This document shows positions 54,697-64,000 of a stretch of 64,000 nucleotides of DNA, in pieces. Position numbers and translations under genes: made by a program. How positions within the stretch are numbered: the first letter of the stretch is position 1; each line of letters begins with the position of its first letter. Origin of the DNA: Parastagonospora avenae f. sp. tritici 18332-5 (Eukaryota; Ascomycota; Dothideomycetes; Pleosporales; Phaeosphaeriaceae); NCBI GenBank assembly GCA_022559985.1, contig JAFJTR010000024.1, positions 124,001 to 188,000 of the forward strand, read 5' to 3'. Below the pieces are notes generated by a model that saw nothing but the letters and a program-made list of their open reading frames with translations, was not told where the DNA came from and ran no database searches.

Positions 54697-56727
54697 CTAC
54701 AAAGCTGCAGCGGCAGCCACAATCACTGCAGCGAGAATCGCAGTGGCGGCAGCCTTCATGGTAACTGCCGCACCCTCAAACTGCAAAGGCTGACTCGGAC
54801 TCGGCACAGGCAAGCTGCCATTAACAGATGCGCTGGGAATTGGCAGTCCGGAAATGGTGGGTACGGCTGGCGCGACGTAGATAGTCGTAGTAACACTAGG
54901 AGAGCAAGATGTTGACGCCTTCGTAACAGGAGGGACGTATACTGTCTTAGTCACGCTCGGAGTGCAGGTGCATGAGCTGCCATTCGACTTGGTGCAAGAC
55001 TTTGATGAAGGCTTCTCTGCGAATTCGCCGCCTGGCTTGACGGATGAGCTGGATTGAGCTGGGACACTTGTGCTGTTGCTTGGGACAGCGGAAGGCAGTA
55101 CTGGAGCCGGAGTGACAGAGCTTGCGGGAGTACTGGCGCTCGGTGCTGGCGCAGGCGAAGCTGATGAAGGGGAGAAAGTGAACGAAGGAACGTCGCTTGG
55201 CGGAGCTGGAGCAGGGGCATTGCTCGACGGTGCTGGAGAGGGTGTTGGCGAGGGAGCCTGGCTAGGCGGCGCTGGTGCAAATGAAGCTGCGGGCGTAGAG
55301 CTGGGCTTAGGTATCGCACTCGTAGCAGGTTCAGGCTTTGACTCGTCCTTCTTAGCTGGGACAGTGCCCTTCTTAAGCATCAACAGAGCCTGGGTGACTT
55401 CAAGAGCTGAGAGCTGCTGGCCGACACCCGATTTGCCGTCCCATGCGCCAGTGTACCACTTCGAGCCGCAAGTCTTCCCGTCAGCACCACCGGAGCAGGA
55501 CTTCGCAGCACCAACAGCTGACGCCTTGAGGTACTTGGTGATGGTGTCCTTGGTGAAGGGGGCCATGATTGCGGTCTTGGCCATGAAGCGCGACAGGTAG
55601 GCCTTGAACGACTGCTGGTCAAGGTTGCAGTGGCGGCCGGTCTCGCCAGTCTCGCAAGCCGCCTCGAACATGATGTCTGTGGCATTGTCGTAAGGCTTGA
55701 AGAAGAGCTTCTCGGCGTGGTTCATGAAGCCAGATACCCGGTCTTTCCAGGTGGAGTCGCCCTTGGTGAAGTCGAACATGAAAGCCGAGCCGTGCAGGTA
55801 CATGGCGTTGTTGTAGGTCCATTGTGTCTATCAAAGTCAGAATTGGACCGCACACATTTCGTACATCCATCACTTACCTTGTCAATAGTCTTCTCAGCGC
55901 AGTTCTCCTTATCACCGGCACCATCATACACCTCGAATTTATCGGTAACAAGTCCGACCTTCTTCGACCAGTCGTAGACCTTGGTAGCCGTGTCTAGGAT
56001 TCAAGTCAGTAACGCATCTCATACAACGTGATTGAGCGACTTACCAGCATAAGACTGGTTGCCGGTATAGCGGGCAAGGCGAGCACCGAGCGCAAAGGCG
56101 CATCCGTTGGAGATGGAGTTCTTGTAGTTGTATCCGTACGAGTTTTCGGGGTATATCTGCCACTTCAAGCCTCCGCCGCACGAGGTCTCGTCCCACCGGC
56201 TCATGATGTTGTTGAAGCTGTTAACTGCGACATCCAGGTAGTCCGCGGGAGCTTTCTCGGCATCGGGGAACTGGTACTCGAGCGCAGACATGACAGCAAG
56301 CGCCCAGAAAGCCTGGTCATCGTTGCCCGTCTGGCTGCGGCGATAGTCCATGATGAAGTCGTTGGCCGGCCCGTAGTTGGCTGTGAGAGCCTGTTGGAGC
56401 GTCTTCGTAAAGCTGTCGTCTCCGGTGAACATGCTGTACTCGATCATGCCCTGTCTCAAAGTCAATAACCCCATATCCAATGCGCATGCCATCACTCACA
56501 CCCCAAGCAGCCCCACCTTCCCACCAGTAATGCGGCTGCGGCCATATGCCCACGTTCTCGATTGCCGTGCCCTCCGCACCGCCCTGGTACAGCGCCATGA
56601 GCCCCGCCGCATACTGCTTCGAAGCCGCGAGAATAGACTCCTCGGATTCCGGATCGAGATCAATAGCCGCCGCGGTCGACGCGAGCACAAGGAGCGCAGC
56701 TCCGGTAAACTGTGTAAAGAAGCGCAT
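54697..56727 (-). CDS. GPI-anchored GH76 mannan endo-1,6-alpha-mannosidase (Dcw1/Dfg5 family)
   Basis: A cell-surface enzyme thought to link GPI-mannoproteins to wall glucan. Exons: 56727-56500, 56450-56045, 55993-55878, 55827-54697, giving about 626 residues. The start at 56727 gives a clean signal peptide (MRFFTQFTGAALLVLASTAAA); an upstream in-frame Met would not. The GH76 core has PQPHYWWEGGAAWGGMIEY across intron 1, then the catalytic Asp pair in TGNDDQAFWALAVMSALEY, WDETSCGGGLKWQIYP, KNSISNGCAFALGARLARYTG and TYNNAMYLHGSAFMFD. Several conserved Cys follow (CNLDQQSFKAYLSRF, CSGGADGKTCGSKW). After about residue 430 comes a long Pro/Ala/Ser linker and a C-terminus ending in a small-residue and then hydrophobic stretch (AAATAILAAVIVAAAAAL), the GPI-attachment signal. 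The linker is longer than in yeast Dcw1. Confidence 0.92.
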
Positions 56728-57534
56728 GATTGTCTTGCAAGTTGAAAGTGAACGTAGTAGTCTGGAAGGAACAGCGTAGACAAGGAAGGTATCAAGCGTG
56801 CGAGCAACGAAAAGAATGGAAGGCCAGCTCAATCAAGCAGGCGCGCAAACGAAGGAGAGTGAAGAGGTGGACGTGAATGGAAAGGGAAAGACTCAAAGTG
56901 AAGGGATAGAAACAGAAGAAAAGCAACAAACATGCACATGCAAAGCCCGCCCGTTAGCGTTTGTCATCCCATGATTATCGCCATGCTATTCTCCATGCCC
57001 GCCCTATCATTTGCGCGTGGGTGAGCGTTGTGGGCAGGAGCAGGCGGCTCCGCGCCCCACTTTCGCGCCTAGCGTAGTTTCACGATCCAGGAACAAGAAA
57101 CGCGCGGCACCAATCATCACGCATCTGCCTTGTTTCAAACAATGCGCCATTGTTTCTGGGGGCCAGTGCAGAGCGGTCGGCGAGATATGAAAGGTGCCTC
57201 GCCCCCGTTCGTGTGGTCGGGATGGGCTTGTCTTGGGGCGGCTGTCTTCAGGAGTCAGTGTCGTACGGCAGACGGGTATGTATGAGAGGCCATGCTCGAG
57301 CTGTACGACGGCGCACAGGTTTTGGGGGCAACGCATTGTTACGAGCATCGCTTGTGGAGTGGTCTGATTGGCCAAGATTCATGGTAATATCACGGACAAT
57401 GCATTGTTTCTGGGCATGTCGATGACACTCTCCTGTCATTCCTCCAAGTCCGACCACGATTTCCTTGTCTAACAAAGCTGTACCCAACGCCACAGTCCAC
57501 AAATACAACGCTTCAAACGCCCCCAAAAGTCCTC
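56728..57534. other. Intergenic, no gene seen
   Basis: About 800 bp: upstream of the GH76 gene and downstream of the small gene that ends at 57535. Nothing else supported. Confidence 0.45.
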
Positions 57535-57788
57535 TTATCCACGCCTCCACTTGCGTTTCTTAGGAGCGGGACGGTCATACTCGAAATCCGATGATTCCTC
57601 GGCGTACACATGGCCTCGAGTGTCTCCCACATCCTGGTCTGGGCCTTGAAGTCCAGCTTCCTGTGCCTTGCGTATCTTTCTCTTATTCCTGTGCTCGCTA
57701 ACCACGTCGTATGCCTTAATCCCGCCTTAATGACCTTTGGCCCGTAGTTCATGGCTAGGGAAATACCAACAACTATAGGGACGACCAT
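57535..57788 (-). CDS. Small basic protein, two exons, unknown
   Basis: A candidate 70-residue protein found by splicing. Exon 1 is 57788-57767 (MVVPIVVG), the intron is 57766-57726 (41 nt, GTATTT...TTAAG), exon 2 is 57725-57535. The product reads GIKAYDVVSEHRNKRKIRKA, then an acidic middle (EESSDFEYD) and a basic end (RPAPKKRKWRRG) that could act as a nuclear localisation signal. The unspliced frame would instead run 91 codons to 57513 but loses this charged, protein-like tail. The short intron and non-ideal donor keep confidence low. A one-base deletion in an intron-less gene would explain the data about as well. No family recognised. Confidence 0.38.
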
Positions 57789-58497
57789 TGTTGGTAGAGA
57801 GGAGAGTATGTGGTGGTCTGGGACTGGCGGTACGTTTGGATTGAGGGTTGTGGGTGAGTGCGGTATGGTATAGATGTGTATGATGAAGATGCTTGAATGA
57901 TACGAAGGTCTAGTCGTCGTGAGGCTTTATAACTCCTACGAAGACGGCCTGTGTAACAGTGTATATGCGTGGAAGTACGAATTCTTCAAGTGGTGACTGG
58001 GCTTTTGAATGTGTATATTTAACACTTCAACTATCAATATACATGCACAGGGCGTCACTTTGTTATGATGGACCGACCGTTCGCATGACTTTCCGTGAAT
58101 GCGAGAGTACAGACTATCAACATTTATCAATTCACACCAAAGGCGATTGACGCGTGAAGACGTTGAATACGTCAAAGCTTAGTTTGCAGATATGCTATCA
58201 CCAAACAGAGGAATGAGATGCATGAAAGAACGTGGCGATATCCTGAGCCTTCCATAGGCCGCACAGTACACAGGAAGGACATTTTAGTTTGAAGATGGAT
58301 CAGATGACCTACAATGTAGTAGTCTATTTTCTGAAACAACCAGATACGACCCAATTTCATTCAACCTTATTCGAGAACTCTCGCTGGGACCATTCAATCC
58401 TCATTCTAATCAGACCATCTAATCATCAGTCTATCCAGATGTAGCCGCGAAACGGCCAGGTTGTCGAATGCGTGCAGCCTCGTCTTCCGCCCCCCCC
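57789..58497. other. Intergenic, no gene seen
   Basis: About 700 bp of AT-richer DNA, upstream of the small gene and downstream of the CCDC124 homologue. A C-run lies near 58490. No gene supported. Confidence 0.45.
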
Positions 58498-59218
58498 TCA
58501 GCTTGCACCACCGAGTCGCTTCTCCTTCTTGTCCTTCTCGGCCTCCTGAATCGACTTGAGCTCGTCCTTGGATGCATTGTATGCTGCCGAGACCTGATTG
58601 AACGGGTTCTCCGGGTGCTTCTCGAACTCCTTCCGTATTTGATCGATCTTCTGGTTTCGCCGCAGACCCTTCTCGTCCTTCATCTCCTCGAGTCTCCGTT
58701 CCTCGTACTGTGCGTATGCGGCCTTGAATCTCCTTTCGGGGTGGCGGTCGAGCTTGTCCTTTTGTTCGGCTGTGAGGTCGAGAGCGTCGAGCGCGTTGTC
58801 GATACCGGAAGCGTTGAGGGCATTGGGCTTCGTGTCGAAGGATCCAAGAGCGCCGTCGATGCCGCGGGACTTCTTCTCGGCCTTGGGTGCTTTGCCCTTG
58901 GGTTTAGATGGCAGGGAAGCCTCCTCTTCGCGTAGGAGGGCTTCCTTCTCGGCCTTCTTGCGTGCAGCTTCGGCTGCCTTTTCAGCGGCAGCTTCCCTCG
59001 ATGGTAGTCAGTAATTTGCGGTCTTCATTTTCAGAACAGTAAACTTACGCCTTCGCATTTGACTTTGCGCCCTTGTCCCATTCCTTTGCCTCGGCTTCTT
59101 CAGCTTGTTTGCTCTTCACTGCCTGCTTTGATGCGGCGGCTTCGGCCTTGCGCGCCTGTCCCTGCGCCTTCTTCGAGCCCCCACCATCCCCACCACCAGC
59201 GCCGCCTTTCTTTGCCAT
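58498..59218 (-). CDS. CCDC124/Oxs1-type ribosome-associated coiled-coil protein
   Basis: Exons 59218-59049 and 58996-58498, joined by a 52-nt GTAAGT...TCGAG intron with a CTGAC branch site, give 222 residues. The N-terminal half is Lys/Ala/Glu-rich (MAKKGGAGGG, then ARKAEAAASKQAVKSKQAEE and EKAAEAARKKAEKEALL), a single charged helix. The C-terminal half has the family signature: LDRHPERRFKAAYAQYEERR, then LRRNQKIDQIRKEFEKHPEN and PFNQ. Human CCDC124 and the shorter yeast Lso2 bind idle 80S ribosomes; fission yeast Oxs1 has also been linked to stress response. Ribosome binding here is inferred from the family. The start at 59218 is chosen because MAKKG is the conserved N-terminus; an upstream in-frame Met (59257) is less likely. 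Confidence 0.88.
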
Positions 59219-59638
59219 GATCGTGTGAAGTGTTGTGTGAGCGATTGGGAGATTCAAATGTCAGGCTTGAAGGGCTGGATGTGTTGCTGTGTCGTGAAGC
59301 AAGTCTGAGTCAAAGTTTGGTTGATTGCGGCGATGACAGCGGAGGTGCCTGCACGAAAGACGAGGTGGGGCACCAGACTGCGTCACCGGCGCACGCGTGA
59401 ATGACTAAGCCCGCAGGAAGAACATACATGTGAAGACGGCAGGTGCTCAGTTGCAACAACAATAGAAAAGTTTGGGGTACATCGTTTTCGTGGATGGTCC
59501 CACAGCGACGTGCAGCTGAATTTGTACTGAAGATTTGAGCTCGTCGACTGATACCTCACGACTACGACTTCTTTTTTATCATCACAGAATTAATTTCTCC
59601 TCTTCATCAATATTTTATTTTCGGAAACCTCATGTGCC
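59219..59638. other. Intergenic, no gene seen
   Basis: About 420 bp upstream of the CCDC124 homologue and downstream of the aquaglyceroporin. Nothing else supported. Confidence 0.5.
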
Positions 59639-60951
59639 TCACACAATACCCTCGTCCTTCTCTCTCCTCAGATGTTCCCTTCTTGCCCTCATAGCGAATT
59701 TGGGCGTCAAATACTTTAAGCCCAACCACGGTGTATTGATAGGACTAGGACCTGTGTAGATGAAGATGTCGTAAAGAGCAGCGCCAAAAGCGCACCCCAA
59801 GAACGGTGCTACCATGGGTATCTGATGGCCTTCATCAGTACTGCTCTGCGAAAGTGCATGTTTTGCTTACCCAGAAATAGTATCCACCAGCAGACCAAAC
59901 CTCGCTTCCGTAACCAACAGCATATGACATCAGCCTTGGGCCAAAGTCACGAGCAATGTTGATAGCATATCCTGTTTCCCAGCCAAAGCAGGAGCCGAGA
60001 CCAAAGATGAGGAAGAAGAGACACAAGGGGAACCATTTGTCGTCCTATGACATGGTTAGATTCGTTAACTCAATGACCTACAGCAACATACCTTGGGAAC
60101 GCCGTTGTTACTGGGGTCTTTCAATGCGAATATGACAAACATTAACAACGCACTTGCAATAAACTCCGAGAAGAACTGGCTAGTCTTCGGAAGGAAGGCT
60201 TGCGGATATGTGCAGAAGATGGCAGCGGTAGCCTTCTCCGCCGGTGGTACTGTTCGCAAGCCACCTTCAAAGTAGTCGATTGCGGAGATATAGTTGGCGT
60301 ACACAATGCCACTTCCAACGAATCCGCCAAGCATCTGAGCTACGAAGTAGACAGGAAACCTCCGCCATGGAAGTTTACGGAAGAGGCAATTACTGAAGGT
60401 AATAGCAGGGTTGAGGTATGCTCCTGAGTCACCAGCGACATATATGCCCAGCATAACACCCAGGGCCCAGCTGTCAAACAGTCAGTATGGGTGACTAGCC
60501 GCAAAGGTTGAAAACCAACTTACCCCCAGTTGACGCTTTGATACTGCCCAAAGCCATTCCCGCCAGGTGCTGTGGACTGTCCAGAAGAAAGCAGGACCTG
60601 TGCCACTGAGCCGTCACCAAACATGACCATGATAGCGACACCCCAGAACTCCGCAAATGGTTCTCTGAGTATGGTTCTTATCCTCGGCCATAACAATTCA
60701 GATCGCGCACCATGATCATGTTCTTCATCGATAGGAGCTTGTGGGTTCAGCCCAAGTGCTGAGCGCGTTTTCTGTGCACTGGATGATGTTCTATTCGGTG
60801 ACAGTTCTGTCGAGTGTGCCGAGGATTCTGTCTGAGCCTGCGTCAAGGGCGTATGTGAGCTGTAGCCACGCAGCCTGGGGTCGGTCCTGTCGTCGGCCCA
60901 GTCATGAGATAGGGATGGCCCGGGAGCCATCGGCCCTGAAGTGGTGTTCAT
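59639..60951 (-). CDS. Aquaglyceroporin (MIP family) with NPA/NIA boxes
   Basis: A channel for glycerol and/or water in the plasma membrane. Exons: 60951-60524, 60470-60092, 60044-59871, 59821-59639, giving about 387 residues. The first 95 residues are hydrophilic and Ser/Thr-rich. The MIP core begins with REPFAEFWGVAIMVMFGDGS. The first half-helix box is GAYLNPAITF. The second is GYAINIARDFGPRL, with Ile in place of Pro in the canonical NPA; non-canonical second boxes are known in fungal glycerol facilitators such as yeast Fps1. An Arg and Asp right after the box fit an aquaglyceroporin selectivity filter. Loop GYGSEVWSAGGYYFW ends exon 3. Exon 4 supplies the last helix (MVAPFLGCAFGAALYDIFIY) and a basic tail ending EKDEGIV. 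All four exons join in phase. Confidence 0.9.
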
Positions 60952-63111
60952 TGCCGCTGTTCAATAACGACCCGACAAGTTCAAATCGCGAACCAAAATC
61001 GGGCCAAAAGACAGCTGCGTTAGCAAGGAAGCCAGGAAGTAATGCAAGTCGTAGTACTATCCATAGTGGCGTCTTCGCAGCTTAAACAAGCACCTCTCCT
61101 TGCCCTCGGCTCTCAAGCCAAACGACGTCACAGCATAATCCTTAGCCTCTACCACAAATGCCATTGGAGGCCATCATGGCATTTCCCCCGCGTTTACTAG
61201 CGATCCGCCAATCTGGGGTTTATTTCCGCGCCGTCAGCTTGGGCGTGTCTGTTATGCGCCATAAATGACGTTTGCCTAGCTTGGGAGACGGAAGTGGCAC
61301 TCCGGATGCCGAGGGATCTCGATGCGTGAAGGCTTCGAGAGATAACATAGTACCAATGCGCGAGGTTCTCAATTTCACCGTGCTATGTACATAATGAATC
61401 TGATGTCGAACTGTGATGTCTTTCTTCACAGATCTGGAGAGTGGAGCTCCGTGGAGCAATAATGTGGGCTTCGACCGGGGTGCAGATGATCGACCCACAC
61501 GTTCGCTCGGTGGAAGATGCCGTGCCAAGCAAGTTTCGCAACTTCATCTCTCGCTTCACCGCGCTTCACCATCACTCCCAACACGAAGAAGCCGCAACAT
61601 GCAACCCATAGCCAACGCCTACAACTCTAAACCCTTGCATCTCTGCATCTAGCGTTCAGGTGCATCAATACGACCAGCAGCCCTTGCTATTCTAGTATGA
61701 ATCTTCGCATCTGCATGACTTTCTTTGCTTCGTAAAAGCAGCGCACAACTCTGCAGTGTTGTCACTTATATTCACATTCAATACATCTTCAGCACATCTT
61801 AGTCAGCTTCACTCTCATTCTTATCGACGTTCCCTTGTCGTTGCTCACTCCATATCTGCTTCATCGCTTCTGCCTCAAACACCCCATCTTGATCATTTCT
61901 ACTGGGCCTTCTGCATCGCTATATCTACCGGCCTCATACCTCTACCCGTTCTTATTGCTTCTTTACCAATTAACACTACCGCCCGTCGCAATACAACACT
62001 CTACTCGCACGGCTCCGCAATGGGCACAATCACGCTGCGACGCACTGAGCACTTCCCTTTCCAAGGACACCTTTCCTGATATGAGCATTTGTCATGGTTT
62101 CTAGAGCGCTGCGGTCAGCGCGATGTCGCAGAGAGCGTCTTCGGCATCGTCTTTCGAAACCTCATGAGCAACTGCGACGGTGCGGCCAGGCTGTGCGCAT
62201 CAAGAGGCGATACAGCACTGTAAGCTGTAAGCTGTCGCACAGCAGAGCGCAATCTCGTTGCTCCCGCATCAAGGTTTTACTTTGCATGCGAGCGACCTCT
62301 CCTGTACCTGGCCGCCGCAGCGCTGCTCCCCCGCACCTCCATCTCCCGCCCCCCCACCTCGAATTCCCCTCCGCTATATCTACCATATAACTCTCAATCC
62401 CTCAAAGTTCAATAGCCAGTCCCGCTCAAAGAGCGTTTGGCACAATTGTGAGCCTGGGGTAACACTCGGTGCAAAACTACGATTCTAGCGATCGAACCCA
62501 ATTGATACCCCTCTTTGGGACTCTGAGCCCACAGACTACCTGCGAGTTAGAAGGGCGATTCCTCTAGCCAGCCTTATTAGGGGAACTGTAAAGCTAAGAT
62601 CCGAGGTTTAGCTTTTCTGCGCCCCGTCCGAATTTGGGCGTGGAGGGTGTTGTTGGTGCTCGGGGTGTTTGGGTTCTTCTTTTTGGAGGGGGGAGGGCGC
62701 GGTGCACTTTCACCTGGCAAGGAAGAGAAGAAAGGCCGGCGACGAGGGTAGCAATTCAGCGAGCCCACACCGCATAATTAATTCATATGTAGAACACCGG
62801 CATTCGATTACATACCCGGCGCTTTATTCTGCTTGACATCGCAATACGATCATCTCTGACAGCTCCCCTGCAGACGAATAGACACATATAGCGAAGAAGT
62901 GACACCTATTAGCATATTCATCTCCAGCTCCAGAAGATGTCCGGGCTCTCGTATGAGCTAGACAGCTATCCTCCACGGCGGCATCAAGTCATACGCTGCG
63001 ATCGAGCGTCCTGGCGCTTCTTCTTACTTTCAAAATCATGGCCAATCAATCCATTTTGAACGTGAAAAAGGGTATCATTAACATCATCTTCGAAAGTCAA
63101 CCCGACATGTC
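60952..63111. other. Intergenic, about 2.2 kb, no gene firmly supported
   Basis: Contains the upstream region of the aquaglyceroporin gene (left) and the 3' flank of GPI8 (right). At 61740-62000 a long pyrimidine-rich stretch resembles the leaders of other genes in this window, but the reading frame that follows it (ATG at about 62021) is only 19 codons long. A C-run sits near 62345. No tRNA or other RNA gene recognised. Confidence 0.45.
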
Positions 63112-64000
63112 TCACATCGACTCGAGCAAACTTCCAGCCAGCCAAACCCCCACACATCCCGCCAGCGCCGCCGCACCCGCAATCTGCTTACTCCACCCCT
63201 GCTCCTCATCCACCCTCACCGCACCCTCTCTCCTCACCCCTTGCACCGGCCTAACTTCCTCAACAACGCGCTGCACCTGGACCTGCGGATTCGCATTCAA
63301 GCTCTCATTATGCCTCCTCTCTGCATCCGCAATCATCCTATCGATCGCCTCCAACTCCTCCCTCCACTGCGTCTCATTCCTTCCCTCGCCCTGCAACTCC
63401 ACATTCTGCACATTCCCAAAGAAGTCCATGACGCGCCTATTCCTCGCGCCCTCCTCGCCGCCCGCGAACAAATCATAGCGTATGCCCGCATCCGAGTGAA
63501 TCTTTGTGGAGTCGTAGCTATCGAACAACTCGCCCATGGTCAGCTTGGACGTCGGGCTCGTGACCTTCTGCTCGAGGAATTCAAGGTTGTAGTAAGTGTA
63601 GCGGTCGATGACGGCGACGCCGACGTCGGAATCGGCGTGGTGCGAGTAAGAGGACTGGTCGATTTCGGAGCTGCCGGTTGCGAGGATGTTGGGGGAGTAG
63701 AATTTCGAGTACATGGTGTTGGCTTGGCAGGTGTCGATCATGAAGAGCATTTCGTGGTAGCTGGATACAGTGTTAGTAGATGTTGTTATGGTAGAGAGGG
63801 AAGGACGGACCGCTTCTTCTCCCACATTTGCCCGAATGCGTCTGCAAGGTCGAACGCGCTGATTTCCTCTGCGTCTTGGAATTTGAGGAATTCGTTGCCG
63901 CCGTGGCCCGTCATGTAGACTAATATGTTACTTCGCTCGTCGGTCATTAGGCGCTTGCTGCGAGGCATGTCGGGGCCCACGCGGTCTGTCATCAGGCGGA
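63112..64000 (-). CDS. GPI8: GPI-anchor transamidase catalytic subunit Gpi8/PIG-K (5' part outside the window)
   Basis: Cysteine protease-like subunit of the complex that cleaves the C-terminal signal of precursor proteins and attaches the GPI anchor in the endoplasmic reticulum. Visible exons: 64000-63811 (continues off the window) and 63760-63112. The intron (63810-63761, 50 nt) has GTCCGT, a CTACTAACA branch site and TCCAG. The catalytic His is in NILVYMTGHGGNEFLKFQD, and the catalytic Cys is in LFMIDTCQANTMYS at the start of the last exon. IDRYTYYNLEFLEQ and LTMGELFDSYD follow. The C-terminus has a hydrophilic stretch and one membrane segment (IAGAAALAGCVGVWLAGSLL). The catalytic Cys is intact, so this copy should be active. 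The visible 279 residues miss the signal peptide and first third. Confidence 0.93.

Noticed and set aside
55070..55600. 176-codon plus-strand frame opposite the GH76 linker
   Set aside because: Gly/Ala/Glu-rich complement of the Pro/Ala/Ser repeat linker, low complexity only.
61756..62079. 107-codon plus-strand frame upstream of GPI8's 3' end
   Set aside because: Translation of a pyrimidine-rich stretch; Ser/Leu/His-rich, no family, no believable exons downstream.
62430..62520. Possible tRNA T-loop (GGTTCGAT on the minus strand)
   Set aside because: Flanking bases do not pair into a T stem and no acceptor, D or anticodon arms could be found.
1..64000. CRISPR arrays, insertion sequences, integrated plasmids or viral segments
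   Set aside because: No regularly spaced repeats, terminal inverted repeats with transposase, or viral gene signatures were seen; the window is ordinary eukaryotic chromosomal DNA.

Overview
The window is nuclear DNA from a filamentous ascomycete (Pezizomycotina). The evidence is short GT-AG introns (about 41-113 nt, several with a CTAAC/CTGAC-type branch site), a velvet-family regulator, a fungal-type GH76 wall enzyme, an Avt-type vacuolar transporter, a P450 and a CBM18-type secreted protein. A Dothideomycete is my guess from the general look of the proteins; nothing here proves the class. There is no operon logic. Genes are interspersed on both strands with a few divergent promoters (TFIIE-beta/Tpr, membrane protein/Avt, Hsp70-like/coiled-coil protein).

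Layout. 0-1.7 kb: the end of an M20 vacuolar carboxypeptidase. 2.4-6.5 kb: three tandem decayed copies of a WLM (Wss1-like) zinc-protease gene, each with a recognisable HELAH site and each broken. 6.8-22.4 kb: a housekeeping block of TFIIE-beta, a large Tpr/Mlp nuclear-basket protein, a nucleotide-sugar transporter and the meiotic helicase Hfm1/Mer3. 23.4-30.7 kb: an accessory-looking stretch with a secreted protein (three chitin-binding plus four PAN-like modules), a broken coiled-coil/cysteine-cluster gene, a small three-exon membrane protein and an unknown polytopic membrane protein. 31.4-35.6 kb: an Avt amino-acid transporter and a P450. 35.6-40.5 kb: about 4.9 kb with no gene I can support. 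40.5-41.8 kb: a velvet regulator. 44.0-47.8 kb: an Hsp70-like ATPase divergent from an unknown coiled-coil protein. 48.6-61 kb: Cdc45, glycerol-3-phosphate acyltransferase, a GPI-anchored GH76 enzyme, a small basic protein, a CCDC124 homologue and an aquaglyceroporin. 63.1-64 kb: the 3' part of GPI8, running off the right edge.

Functional links are loose. GH76 and Gpi8 both belong to GPI/cell-wall assembly, since Gpi8 attaches the anchor the GH76 protein carries. Cdc45 and Hfm1 serve replication and meiotic recombination. Tpr and CCDC124 serve mRNA export and ribosomes. Exon boundaries were worked out by hand from splice signals, reading phase and family conservation, and are given in each entry. 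Several introns have no in-frame stop, so a simple reading-frame search would translate through them.
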